A stretch of 64,000 nt of DNA from Hoeflea sp. BAL378 (lineage in GTDB: Bacteria > Pseudomonadota > Alphaproteobacteria > Rhizobiales > Rhizobiaceae). Made by a program: the position numbers and the translations under genes. The stretch spans positions 1 to 64,000 of the forward strand of contig NZ_JRJG01000067.1 of assembly GCF_000759435.1 (NCBI RefSeq), in the 5' to 3' direction. Below, in pieces: positions 1-8,082 of this stretch; position 1 is the stretch's first letter; each line of letters starts with the position of its first letter. The notes under the pieces are model-generated. The model did not search any database and was not told the DNA's origin. It saw nothing but the letters and a program-made list of their open reading frames with translations.

Positions 1-314
1 CGGCATGCGCAGACCCTACCTACCCGAAGGCACTGCCCCGCGCGGCCCTCCGGACTTGATCCTCACACCCCGGCGGCCCGTGCCGCGCGGCAATGCGGAC
101 GGCTGGGCGCCGGCGGGGGGCTGCGAGGCTGGGGAGGGTTTGCTTTCGCGCCGGGCAATCCCGATCCGGACTGCCCTCCAGACCGCCCGAAAGTCGCCTG
201 TCCCCGACCTTCCCGATCCCGATCGCCGCCCATTCCCCAAACGGGGAATTCTCCGCGGGCGCTGCCTTGCTAGCCTGGGCGGGTACTCAAGCCCAAGGTT
301 CCGAAGGTCACGTC
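1..314. other. No gene recognised; leader of the first gene
   Basis: I see no convincing coding region here. A reading frame continues upstream of the signal peptide start at 315, but its residues are arginine- and proline-rich, as expected of GC-rich noncoding DNA, and show no domain. The stretch probably holds the promoter of the gene starting at 315. No clear sigma70 hexamers stand out. Confidence 0.4.
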
Positions 315-1481
315 ATGCGGAGAATGTCGCGCGCCCTGTTCGTCTTCCTCGTCACGCTCGTCCTGTGGAGCATGGCCGCGGTCGATACCGCCGCGCTCGA
401 GATCTGGCGCAACCAGACGCGCTACGAGATCGATGTCCCGCTGCCCAACGGCGCGAGTTTCAAGAAGGCCGGCGTCGACCGCAAGGCCAGCATCCGCGGG
501 GTCGACATCAATCTGCGGCTGATCCAGGACACCTACCCCAATTGCGGCAAGCTCGTCGCCGAGCGCGAAAGCGCCGGCTGGGAGCGCAACTACTCGTCGC
601 TGCCGGGCAACCGCAAGGTCTCGGCGCGGGAGTGCTCGACCCAGATCTACGGCCCGACGCGGATCACCATCAAGTCGCATTATATCTGGCTCGACATGTG
701 CCAGTGCTTCGCCGCAATCCATTTCGCCTATCCCGACGGGCTCGACGACACGTTCGAGGAGATCTCGCCGCCGATCCTGGCGGCGCTGCGCAATCCGACC
801 CGGGCTCCGCGCAAGGGCAAGCCGCTCACCGGCTACGAGCTCGACCCCGACTGGCTGGAGGCCTTCGCCATCTTCAGGAAGCGCGGCTTTCCGGCGGCGC
901 TGGTCTACAACATCCTGGGCGACACCGCCCATATCGCACTCGGCGCGCGCGGCCTCGGCGACCGCTATGCCGAGGAACTGGCGCGGCTCTATGGAACCAG
1001 CGCGAAAGAGGTCAAGGACGGCGACGCCGCCAGCGCCTCCTGGTTCTTCGATCTCGAGACCGGCTTCGCCATCCACAGCGCCAGCCCGCAGCAGATCGCC
1101 TCGAAGCTGTCGAGCTGCTACCGCAAGCGCGACTACTGGACCGCCTGCAAGCTCAACTACCACCAGGAAAAGGGCTGCCGGATGACCGCGAGCTGGAAGA
1201 AGGTCTGCGGCGCCTACATGAAGCCGGGCATGAGCACGATGATCGGCGACCTGTGCTTCTGGGAGCCGCGCGGAGACCTGCCGATGCTGGGCGGCGGCGA
1301 CACGCGCGAGAAGACCGTGGCGCTTCCTTCCGGCAAGAAGGCCAAGGCGCCGTCCAGGAAGAAGGTCGCCGCCCGGTCCGAGGTGCCCTATTGCGAGGAC
1401 GACGGCTACGCCGGCTGGCGGCCTTACCTGCGCGAACTGCGCGATCGCGGCGACGGCGTGCCCGCCGGCCTCAAGCTGTGA
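315..1481 (+). CDS. Secreted protein of unknown function
   Basis: A 388-residue protein that I do not recognise. The ATG at 315 was chosen because it opens a typical signal peptide: MRRMSR, then a hydrophobic stretch (about residues 6-23) and an Ala-rich cleavage area. The frame extends further upstream, but that part looks noncoding. The mature part is rich in Cys (about a dozen), Trp and Tyr, which suggests a disulfide-bonded periplasmic protein. Residues about 335-360 are a Lys-rich linker before a final Cys-containing segment. The gene stands alone before a 290-bp gap. Coding character is supported by strong third-position GC and the signal peptide. The function is unknown. Confidence 0.7.
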   Translation: MRRMSRALFVFLVTLVLWSMAAVDTAALEIWRNQTRYEIDVPLPNGASFKKAGVDRKASIRGVDINLRLIQDTYPNCGKLVAERESAGWERNYSSLPGNRKVSARECSTQIYGPTRITIKSHYIWLDMCQCFAAIHFAYPDGLDDTFEEISPPILAALRNPTRAPRKGKPLTGYELDPDWLEAFAIFRKRGFPAALVYNILGDTAHIALGARGLGDRYAEELARLYGTSAKEVKDGDAASASWFFDLETGFAIHSASPQQIASKLSSCYRKRDYWTACKLNYHQEKGCRMTASWKKVCGAYMKPGMSTMIGDLCFWEPRGDLPMLGGGDTREKTVALPSGKKAKAPSRKKVAARSEVPYCEDDGYAGWRPYLRELRDRGDGVPAGLKL

Positions 1482-1527
1482 GGCGACGGCGCCCGGCCGG
1501 ACGCGTCCGGACCGGGGCACGGGGCGC

Positions 1528-1632
1528 GGACGGCTTGGGTTGCTGGCGCTGAGGCCTGCGGGACGCACTCTTTTCCTGGTCCGAAAAGTCCGTCCCCGCA
1601 CCGGCCCTGGCGCCAGCAGACCCAAACCGTCC
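1528..1632. repeat. Long imperfect hairpin / palindromic element (105 nt)
   Basis: The outer arms 1528-1549 and 1610-1632 are inverted copies (GGACGGCTTGGGTTGCTGGC against the complement of GCCAGCAGACCCAAACCGTC), differing by one substitution and one indel. The inside also pairs: GCGGGACG near 1560 with CGTCCCCGC near 1591, and CTTTTC near 1571 with GAAAAG near 1583, leaving a loop of about 7 nt. The whole element therefore folds on itself. It lies between the gene ending at 1481 and the convergent gene ending at 1775. It may be a dispersed palindromic element, a structured RNA or a terminator-like hairpin; there is no T-tract. Confidence 0.6.
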
Positions 1633-1774
1633 CCGTTTCAGGGCTTCGGCCGGGGCCTTGCGCTCCGTCCGGCCAGGCCCGGGCGCCGCGCCTCGCAGCG
1701 GAGACGCGGCGCCCTTGGTTCATCGGCCTAGGCATGGCTCGTGTCGTTCACGCCTTGCCGCAGGAAGCTCGGGA

Positions 1775-2050
1775 TCAGTTGTTGACCTTGCAGCCGCGGC
1801 GCCTTTCCTCGGCCTTGATCTGGGCCACATACTCGATTTCGGACGGCATCAGGTTCGGATCCTTGGTCCAGCAATCGGAATTGTCGAAGGTCTGTTTGCC
1901 GAGTTCGCTCGAGAAGCAGAATCCGTTGTCGTCATAGACCGCATTGCGCTGGTACCACAGGTCATAACAGCTCTCGGCAAAGGCGGCGGGGGCAAAGGCG
2001 GTCAGGCCGGAAACGAGGCCGGCGGCGGCGATCATCAATGCGCGTGTCAT
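1775..2050 (-). CDS. Small secreted protein with YARHG-like domain
   Basis: A 91-residue exported protein. The start at 2050 gives MTRALMIAAAG and a clear signal peptide ending AAFA before ESCYDLWYQRN. The mature part holds the pattern xCYDLWYxRNxxYDxxGxCF, followed by GKQTFDN and CW. This is typical of the YARHG family of small extracellular proteins, although here the Tyr-Ala-Arg core is not exact. Four Cys probably form two disulfides. The frame continues 32 codons upstream, but that segment lacks a signal peptide and looks noncoding. The molecular role is unknown. It is convergent with the gene ending at 1481. Confidence 0.7.
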   Translation of the reverse strand: MTRALMIAAAGLVSGLTAFAPAAFAESCYDLWYQRNAVYDDNGFCFSSELGKQTFDNSDCWTKDPNLMPSEIEYVAQIKAEERRRGCKVNN

Positions 2051-2287
2051 GTCGTGCTCCAGAGGGTTGCGGCGATGCGCCGGGCCTGCCTCAGGCCCCA
2101 GGCGCACCTGATCAGTACACGGATCGCTCCCGCGATGCGCGGCCAATTTTCGCGGGCCCGCGGAATTGCGCGCCGGCGCCGGAACGGTCGAAACGCCCGG
2201 ACGAAGCGCGCCGGCGGCGGCCCGCGACGGCCCCTTGGCGCGGGCCCGCGTTCCGTGTCACCATGGGTGCCCAGCGGAAGGCGTCCC

Positions 2288-2491
2288 ATGTCCGATATCG
2301 GCTCCATCTTCTCCACCGGCGACCTGATCCTGATGGCGCTGATCGGCTGTGCGCCGGGCTTCGTACTGGGCGCGGCGCTCGGCGCCTGGGCCAGTCCCGG
2401 CCACAGGCTCCGCGGCGCGGCCCTGTGGGGGCTCGCCGGTTTCGCGCTGGCTTTCGCCGCCTGGTGGGTCTATCTCACCGTGATCAAATAG
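2288..2491 (+). CDS. Small membrane protein, unknown function
   Basis: A 67-residue protein starting at the ATG of MSDIGSIFSTGD. It has two hydrophobic segments (about residues 12-34 and 45-65) separated by a short basic loop (PGHRLRG), so it is probably a two-span inner-membrane protein. A purine-rich AGCGGAAGG lies a few bases upstream of the start. It is followed by a 50-bp gap and another small gene on the same strand. No family is recognised. Composition and the clean start suggest it is real. Confidence 0.55.
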   Translation: MSDIGSIFSTGDLILMALIGCAPGFVLGAALGAWASPGHRLRGAALWGLAGFALAFAAWWVYLTVIK

Positions 2492-2541
2492 ACCGGCCGC
2501 AAGGCTTGCGCGCCTGCCCGGAGATGGGAGATCCCGCCTCG

Positions 2542-2901
2542 ATGAAACACCTGTTGATGCTGTCCGCCGTCACCCGCACCAACCGTCACGCGGCCATGCG
2601 CGGGATCGATGACATCGTCGTCTCGCTCGGCGGCTGGATCGAGGGGCACACGCTGTTTTCCAACATCGCCGCCACCTTCCGCTTCGTGCTGCCGGCATCG
2701 GCGCTCGCTTCCTTCGCCGGGCGGGTCGATGCGCTCGGCGTCCATATCGACCAGGCCGGTCTTGCCGCGCTTGCCGCGCGGTCGCCCGCTGGCGGCGAGG
2801 AAAACGAGGCGGGCGAGGCCGAAGTGGCGGGCGCGCTGTCGGTCACCTTCGTCCATGACGAGCCGGATCTGCGCCGTGAAATCCCCGCGATTCCCGGCTA
2901 G
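2542..2901 (+). CDS. Conserved hypothetical protein
   Basis: A 119-residue soluble protein starting MKHLLMLSAVTR; an in-frame ATG at 2524 would add six residues. The middle (residues about 25-60) alternates hydrophobic residues in a way that suggests an alpha/beta fold, and the C-terminal third is acidic and ends in a short strand-like segment (SVTFVHDEP). I do not recognise the family. It sits 50 bp after the small membrane protein and 60 bp before the DUF922 gene, so the three may be cotranscribed. Confidence 0.5.
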   Translation: MKHLLMLSAVTRTNRHAAMRGIDDIVVSLGGWIEGHTLFSNIAATFRFVLPASALASFAGRVDALGVHIDQAGLAALAARSPAGGEENEAGEAEVAGALSVTFVHDEPDLRREIPAIPG

Positions 2902-2960
2902 GGGTCGGCTGTTGACCCGCGCGCACCCCGCGCCGGCCCGGACTGATGGAGACTGAAATC

Positions 2961-3575
2961 ATGCGCCTTTCCCGACTCTCGATGGTGCCCGCCGTGCCCT
3001 TGGCCCTGCTTCTGGCCCTGAGCGCGTTCGCGCAGCCGGCCTCCGCCTGGGAGCCGGTGGAGCAGGTCGAGACCTATCCGGTGTCCGGCACGACCGGCTT
3101 TCAGCTCTACCGGTCGGTGGGCGAAAACGGCCCGGTGATTTCCGGCGACCGCCGCACCATCGCCCACACCACCTTCAAGCTCACCTGGCGGCGCGACTAC
3201 CAGGAGAAGGACGGCGGCTGCGTGATCGCCTCCAACGTGCCCAAGCTGATCATCACCTACACGCTGCCCAAGCCGCGCGGCGAACTGCCCGCCGCCCTGG
3301 CTGCGAGCTGGAAGCGGTTTTATGAGGGCCTCGCCGCCCATGAGCGGGTGCATGGCAGCCACATCATCGAGATGGTGCAGGCGATCCAGGACGTGAGCGT
3401 CGGGCTGAGCGCGCCCGACGATCCGGGCTGCCACAAGACCCGTGCCCAATTGCAGACCCATCTCAAGCGTCTGTCGGACGAGCAGCGCGCCCGCGGCCGC
3501 GAGTTCGACCGGGTGGAGATGGGCACTGGCGGCGCGGTCGAGAGCCTGGTGCTGGGGCTCGTCAACGGGCCGTGA
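2961..3575 (+). CDS. DUF922 family secreted putative Zn-dependent protease
   Basis: A 204-residue protein. The start at 2961 gives a classic signal peptide (MRLSRL, a hydrophobic core, then PASA before WEPVEQ); an ATG at 2946 adds five residues. A HExxH metal-binding motif (HERVHGSHI) lies around residue 130, preceded by an alpha/beta region with paired strands. This order and the placement of HERVH match DUF922, a family annotated as predicted secreted metalloproteases. The protein is expected in the periplasm. Catalytic activity has not been shown for most members. The gene runs in the same direction as the phosphohydrolase after it, with a gap of about 120 bp. Confidence 0.75.
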   Translation: MRLSRLSMVPAVPLALLLALSAFAQPASAWEPVEQVETYPVSGTTGFQLYRSVGENGPVISGDRRTIAHTTFKLTWRRDYQEKDGGCVIASNVPKLIITYTLPKPRGELPAALAASWKRFYEGLAAHERVHGSHIIEMVQAIQDVSVGLSAPDDPGCHKTRAQLQTHLKRLSDEQRARGREFDRVEMGTGGAVESLVLGLVNGP

Positions 3576-3695
3576 CAGGGACGCGCGACCAGGCTCGTGA
3601 CCGCCGCGCCTCCGCGGCCGGCGCCTCGGGCCTTGCCCCGGCGGGCCCGCCTGGCTTAAGCATGACGCCCCTTCATGGTTACACCGGGACCCCGC

Positions 3696-4802
3696 ATGAC
3701 CGTCCGCATCGCCACCTTCAATGCCGAGAACCTGCTGAGCCGGTTCGATTTCTCCGGCTTCCGCAACGAGCTGAGGCAGGACCGGGCGGCGCAGCTCTAT
3801 GATTTCGCCTCTGAGACCGAGTACCGCCACGCCGAGATCGCCCGCGCCCTGTCGCTGACCGACGACACGCGGCAGTTGACCGCACTCGCCATCGCCGAGG
3901 CCGACGCCGACATCCTGTGCCTGCAGGAGGTGGAAAACCTCGATACGCTGCACCGGTTCGAATATGGCTATCTGTTCAAGATGATCGGTGACGGCTACCG
4001 CCACAAGGTGCTCATCGAGGGCAATGACAACCGCGGCATCAACCTGGCGCTGATGGCGCGCGAGGAAACGCTCGACGGCGCGCCGATCGAGATCCTGGGC
4101 GTTACCAGCCACGCCCACGAGACCTATGAAAGCATGGGCCTCTACACGCCCGACCTCGCCGGGCTGCAGAAGCCGGGCGACAAGCTGTTCAAGCGCGACT
4201 GTCTCGAGGTCGACCTCAAGGTCGGCGCCAGTCGGCTCACGGTCTATGTGGTGCATTTCAAGTCGATGGGCTCGCCCCGCGACGGGCTCGATGGGCGAGC
4301 CGCCTCGATGGCGGTGCGGGTGGCCGAAGCGCGCGCCGTGCGCGCCATCATCGCCCGCCGCTTCGGCCCCGACGGCGGCGGCAAGCGCTATGTGATCGCC
4401 GGCGACTGCAACGATTATGCCGAGAAGCTGGTGATCACCGGCGACCGGCGCAACGGCTACGACTTCACCCATCTGAACGAGGACGGCAGCGCGGTGGGGA
4501 TGCTGACGGCGAACGGGTTTGCGGAGAACGTGGTGATGCGCAGGCCGCAGATGGACCGCTGGACACTCTACCACACTCGCGGGCCGCAGGAGCGGCACCT
4601 GTGCCAGCTCGATTACCTGCTCGCCTCGCCGGCGCTCACGCGCACCGGCCGCGACCGGCTGCCCGACATCGTCCGCGCGGGCCAGCCCTGGCGCACGCTG
4701 TTCCCCGCAGGCCAGGAGGTCGAGCGTTACCCGCGCACCGGCTGGGACCGGCCCAAGGCGTCGGATCATTGCCCGGTGGCGATGACCTTCGACCTGGTCT
4801 GA
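3696..4802 (+). CDS. Endonuclease/exonuclease/phosphatase (EEP) family protein
   Basis: A 368-residue metal-dependent phosphohydrolase of the DNase I/AP-endonuclease fold. Motifs in order are ATFNAENLL near the N terminus (metal Asn), LQEVENLDTL (metal Glu), VVHFKSMGS, IAGDCNDY (Asp/Asn pair) and SDHCPVAM at the end (Asp-His). All signature residues are present, so it is probably active. The substrate cannot be told: nucleic acid, phospholipid and inositol phosphatases share the fold. There is no signal peptide, so it is cytoplasmic. The start at 3696 was chosen because MTVRIATFNAENL begins the fold directly; an upstream ATG at 3675 is possible. Only 3 bp separate it from the Nudix-like gene, so the two form an operon. 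Confidence 0.85.
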   Translation: MTVRIATFNAENLLSRFDFSGFRNELRQDRAAQLYDFASETEYRHAEIARALSLTDDTRQLTALAIAEADADILCLQEVENLDTLHRFEYGYLFKMIGDGYRHKVLIEGNDNRGINLALMAREETLDGAPIEILGVTSHAHETYESMGLYTPDLAGLQKPGDKLFKRDCLEVDLKVGASRLTVYVVHFKSMGSPRDGLDGRAASMAVRVAEARAVRAIIARRFGPDGGGKRYVIAGDCNDYAEKLVITGDRRNGYDFTHLNEDGSAVGMLTANGFAENVVMRRPQMDRWTLYHTRGPQERHLCQLDYLLASPALTRTGRDRLPDIVRAGQPWRTLFPAGQEVERYPRTGWDRPKASDHCPVAMTFDLV

Positions 4803-4805
4803 GCC

Positions 4806-5531
4806 ATGCCGGGCTCGAACATTCCGGAAAAGCGCATGCTGAGCCTCGACGGCGTGCGGCTTGCGGTCGATGCGGCGGAGCATCCCTGGCGGTTCGCCGA
4901 GCAGGCGGCGATCGAGGCGCATTGGGCGCGCGAGCAGGTGGAGCGGCCGTTCCTGTTCAACGGCACCATCCTGATGCACCGCGGATTGCGGATGGAGGCG
5001 GGCGGCATCGCCGGGGTCAGCCACCGCGCGCCCTATGCGGCGCTTCTGCACTGGATCCGCACCCAGCCCGACGCCGATGTCTGGCACCTGTTCGCCTCGG
5101 CGGTGATGCTGTCGTCGGATGGCGCCATGATGCTGATCCGCATGGCGGCCCACACCGCCAATGCCGGCAAGGTCTATGCGCCGGCCGGAACGCTCGACGA
5201 AAGCGACATCAGGGACGGCGCCATCGATATCGAGGGCAGCATGCGGCGCGAGGTGATGGAGGAGACCGGGATCGACCTCGCCGGGGCGGTCGGCGACAGC
5301 CGCCTGTTCTGCTGGCGGTACGGCCGCCGGGTGGCGCTGTTCCGCCGGTTCCGGCTCGACCAGCCGGCGGCGCTGCTGGCCGCGCGCATCGCGGACCATG
5401 CCGCCCGCGACCCCGGCTCGGAAATCGAGGATGTGGTGGTGGTGCGCGGCTCTTCCGACGCCGGGCCTTCCATGCCGCCGCACATGCAGGCTATGGTCGA
5501 GTTCCATTTCGCCGCCCCGGATTTCCGATAG
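4806..5531 (+). CDS. Nudix-like hydrolase with an atypical Nudix box
   Basis: A 241-residue protein. The motif REVMEETGI (about residues 145-153) matches the second half of the Nudix box, and the strand before it (ASAVMLSSDGAMMLIRM) and the PAG turn match the fold. The first half is unusual: the Gly and Glu normally found 14 and 8 residues before the Arg are not there, because a 5-7 residue insertion separates the PAG turn from REVMEE. The catalytic Glu pair EE is kept. An N-terminal extension of about 90 residues precedes the domain. The substrate is unknown, probably a nucleoside diphosphate derivative. It is translationally close to the EEP gene upstream. Confidence 0.7.
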   Translation: MPGSNIPEKRMLSLDGVRLAVDAAEHPWRFAEQAAIEAHWAREQVERPFLFNGTILMHRGLRMEAGGIAGVSHRAPYAALLHWIRTQPDADVWHLFASAVMLSSDGAMMLIRMAAHTANAGKVYAPAGTLDESDIRDGAIDIEGSMRREVMEETGIDLAGAVGDSRLFCWRYGRRVALFRRFRLDQPAALLAARIADHAARDPGSEIEDVVVVRGSSDAGPSMPPHMQAMVEFHFAAPDFR

Positions 5532-5614
5532 CGGTTGGCAGGCCCGGGGAAATGGATAGGATGCGCCTCACCACGGGGCGGACCGCCCCGAAGAAATTGG
5601 GGATCGCACTGCGC

Positions 5615-6535
5615 ATGACCGACTATGCCATCTACGACGTCTTCACCGGCACCGCGCTGGAGGGCAATCCGCTGGCCGTGGTGTTCGACGCCGATCACCT
5701 CGACGGCGCGCGGATGCAGGCGATCGCCCGCGAATTCAACCTGTCGGAGACGGTGTTTGCGCTTAGGCCCGAAAGCCCGGGCCACACGGCGCGGCTGAGG
5801 ATCTTCACCACAGTCAGGGAGCTTCCCTTCGCCGGCCACCCGACGGTGGGCGCCGCCGTCGCGCTCGCCGACCGCAGGCTGGCGGGTTCGGTCCCCGCCA
5901 ACGGCATCGACATGGTCAAGATGCTCGAGGAGCCGATCGGGCCGGTGCGCTGCGCCGTGCGAATCAGGCCGGGTGCGGCGGGCTTCGCCGAGTTCGACCT
6001 GCCCAGGCTGTCGCGCGAGCTCGAGGCGGAGATCGAGCCGGCCGACATCGGCGCGGCGCTAGGGCTCGACCCGCAGGACATCGGCTTCGAGAATCACCGG
6101 GTCTCGCTGTGGAGCGCCGGCGTGCCCTTCGTGCTGGTGCCGGTGCACGACATGGCCGCCGCCGCCAGGGCCGAATGCATCGCGGCCGAATGGGAGCGCA
6201 TCGCGCCGATGGGCGACGGCCAGCTTGCCTACGCCTATGTCTATTGCCGCGGCGGCGTCAACCACGCGGCCTCCTTCCATGCCCGCATGTTCGCGCCGGG
6301 CGAGGGCGTCATCGAGGATCCCGCCACCGGCTCGGCCGCCGCGGCGCTCTCGGGCGCCATCCACCATTTCGACGGGCTGCTCGAGGGCAACCATCCGCTG
6401 GTGATCGAACAGGGCGTGGAAATGGGCCGGCCGTCGCTCATCCACCTGCACATCGACTGCACCGCGCAGGAGATCTCCCATGTCCGCATCGGCGGCGAGG
6501 CGGTCAGGATCGCCACCGGCACATTGCTGGTTTAG
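5615..6535 (+). CDS. PhzF family isomerase/epimerase
   Basis: A 306-residue protein of the PhzF (diaminopimelate-epimerase-like) fold. Diagnostic segments are DVFTGTALEGNPLAVVF at the start, EFNLSETVF with the catalytic Glu, FAGHPTVGAA and EDPATGSAAAAL near residue 245. The family isomerises small acidic compounds; the model member converts an intermediate of phenazine synthesis, but most members have other, unassigned substrates, and no phenazine genes are nearby. The start at 5615 (MTDYAIYDVF) matches the usual family N terminus; 20 extra codons upstream are possible. It is cytoplasmic and probably a dimer. Confidence 0.9.
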   Translation: MTDYAIYDVFTGTALEGNPLAVVFDADHLDGARMQAIAREFNLSETVFALRPESPGHTARLRIFTTVRELPFAGHPTVGAAVALADRRLAGSVPANGIDMVKMLEEPIGPVRCAVRIRPGAAGFAEFDLPRLSRELEAEIEPADIGAALGLDPQDIGFENHRVSLWSAGVPFVLVPVHDMAAAARAECIAAEWERIAPMGDGQLAYAYVYCRGGVNHAASFHARMFAPGEGVIEDPATGSAAAALSGAIHHFDGLLEGNHPLVIEQGVEMGRPSLIHLHIDCTAQEISHVRIGGEAVRIATGTLLV

Positions 6536-6642
6536 GCGCGATCCCGGCCGATGGGGGCCGGCTGTTTGTGCGTGATGAAAAACAGTGTGGACAAGCCCCG
6601 CCATCCGGTCTATACGCCCCCTCGTTCCCTCGGGAACAGGTG

Positions 6643-6718
<76 letters not shown>

Positions 6719-7164
6719 AAATTTCCCAATGAAAACAGGGGCATTTTGGTTCCCCCGTTTGAAAACAGACAGTGACCCTGCAAATAGGGTCACCTCAGGG
6801 TCACAGGACCCAAAACGCTTTGGGCGATTGTTCTTCAGAAAAGCAGGTTTTTTGCCGGTCCAGCGCTGACAAGGCCATCCATGTGGCGCCAAGCCTGACA
6901 TGGTAGCGTCGGCGATCCCGGGAGCGCCTACAGCTTTAGATCTCTGTCTAGAGTGGACATTGTCGAGCTTGCACGAATTGTTATGACGAACTTTGCAAAA
7001 GGTACTCGGCTGGCTTTGTGGCAGGTCATGCCGAATCCCAATCTTAATTCCCGGACGATTTTGCAGGCCAAGGCTTGCATTTCTTCGATGGTACACAGCG
7101 GAAATTTTGGACCGCGGGCAGCTTCGAGGTGACAAATGAAAAACCTCTGTCGTATAGAAACGGG
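6719..7164. other. Gene-free stretch after the tRNA; repeats near its left end
   Basis: I find no supported gene in these 446 bases. Close to the tRNA is an inverted repeat TGACCCT-N6-AGGGTCA (6773-6792) followed by a direct copy of AGGGTCAC (6797-6804). The 3' ends of tRNA genes are favoured integration sites, so these could be remains of an attachment region, but no integrase or direct copy of the tRNA end is visible here. The right part (about 6950-7160) holds the leader of the TetR gene. Confidence 0.4.
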
Positions 7165-7827
7165 ATGACAGACGTGACCGCGAAGAAACAAGCCCGCTGG
7201 AAAAAGGCGGTTCCCGATCAGTCGGCCCAGCGCGAATTGCGGCTGGACGCGCTGTACCGTGTGGCATCGGCGGCCTTTCGCCAGAACGGGTATCACGGCA
7301 CGTCGCTGGTCGACATCGCGGCCGAACTCGGCGTCTCCAAGCCCAGCCTCTACTACTATGTCAAGAACAAGCAGGACCTTCTCTACCAGTGCCACCTCGT
7401 CGCTGCCGATCAGGCGCTCGCCGCCCTGTGCGAGGATCCGGCGCTGAGCGGATTCGAGCGGTTCAAGCGGTCGATCGCCAATTACATCGAGGCGATCATC
7501 GGCGACGAGAGCGCGAGCGTCGTCATCCTTGAGGAAAAATCGCTGAGCCCCGCACAGCTTGAAAACGTGATCACGCAGCGCGACCAGTTCGACCGGCGTT
7601 TGAGGGCGATCGTCGAGGCGGGTCACCAGGACGGCTCGATTGTCGCCTGCAATCCGAAGATGGCGGTCTTCACCGCGCTCGGCGCCGCCAACTGGGTCAC
7701 CAAGTGGTACCGGCCGACCGGGGCATGGTCCGTCGAGGAGATCGCTCAGACGGTGGCGGAGCTCGTCTGCGGAGGCCTCGCCGGCGCCGGCGAGGCCTCC
7801 GCAACCAGCAAGTCGGCGGGAAAATAG
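7165..7827 (+). CDS. TetR/AcrR family transcriptional regulator
   Basis: A 220-residue regulator. An N-terminal helix-turn-helix lies at about residues 25-75, with the typical ALYRVASAAFRQNGYHGTSL and ELGVSKPSLYYYVKNKQDLLYQ segments. The C-terminal part is an all-helical ligand domain. The start at 7165 (MTDVTAKKQ) was chosen because the 30 codons before it are unlike TetR N termini. It lies directly upstream, and in the same direction, of the MaoC-Liv-CoA ligase operon, so a local repressor responding to the transported acid or its CoA ester is likely. An inverted repeat at 7989-8004, between this gene and the operon, is a candidate operator. Confidence 0.9.
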   Translation: MTDVTAKKQARWKKAVPDQSAQRELRLDALYRVASAAFRQNGYHGTSLVDIAAELGVSKPSLYYYVKNKQDLLYQCHLVAADQALAALCEDPALSGFERFKRSIANYIEAIIGDESASVVILEEKSLSPAQLENVITQRDQFDRRLRAIVEAGHQDGSIVACNPKMAVFTALGAANWVTKWYRPTGAWSVEEIAQTVAELVCGGLAGAGEASATSKSAGK

Positions 7828-7988
7828 CACGCTCTATCGGGGTCTTGTGCTTGCCCCTTCATCGTGAATGTCATCCGCGGCGGCCCCATGCTTTTGTCCG
7901 CTTATGATCAAATAATTTCTTTCAATCAACAGCTTGGTGGCCCTTCCGTCGGCGGCGGGAGAGCGCAAGCCATGATTTTCACGGCGAC

Positions 7989-8026
7989 TTGACTCAAAAG
8001 TCAAATAATTGACCTGAGAGTTGACA
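7989..8026 (+). promoter_or_regulatory. Candidate TetR operator with TTGACY repeats
   Basis: TTGACT-CAAA-AGTCAA (7989-8004) is a perfect 6-bp inverted repeat. It is followed by two more TTGACY half sites, TTGACC (8009-8014) and TTGACA (8021-8026), which also resemble -35 boxes. The cluster sits 57-94 bp before the chosen start of the MaoC-like gene, in the gap after the TetR gene. Binding by that regulator is inferred from position. Confidence 0.45.
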
Positions 8027-8082
8027 ACGGATTTCCGCCTCCCGAGTGTCCGGGCCTGACATATGGGGAGGAGCATGTGGGC

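Noticed and set aside
2898-5507. Very long open frame on the minus strand opposite the DUF922, EEP and Nudix-like genes
   Set aside because: It is Arg-, Ala-, His- and Val-rich with no domain, and is the expected antisense shadow of high-GC genes whose plus-strand products have clear motifs.
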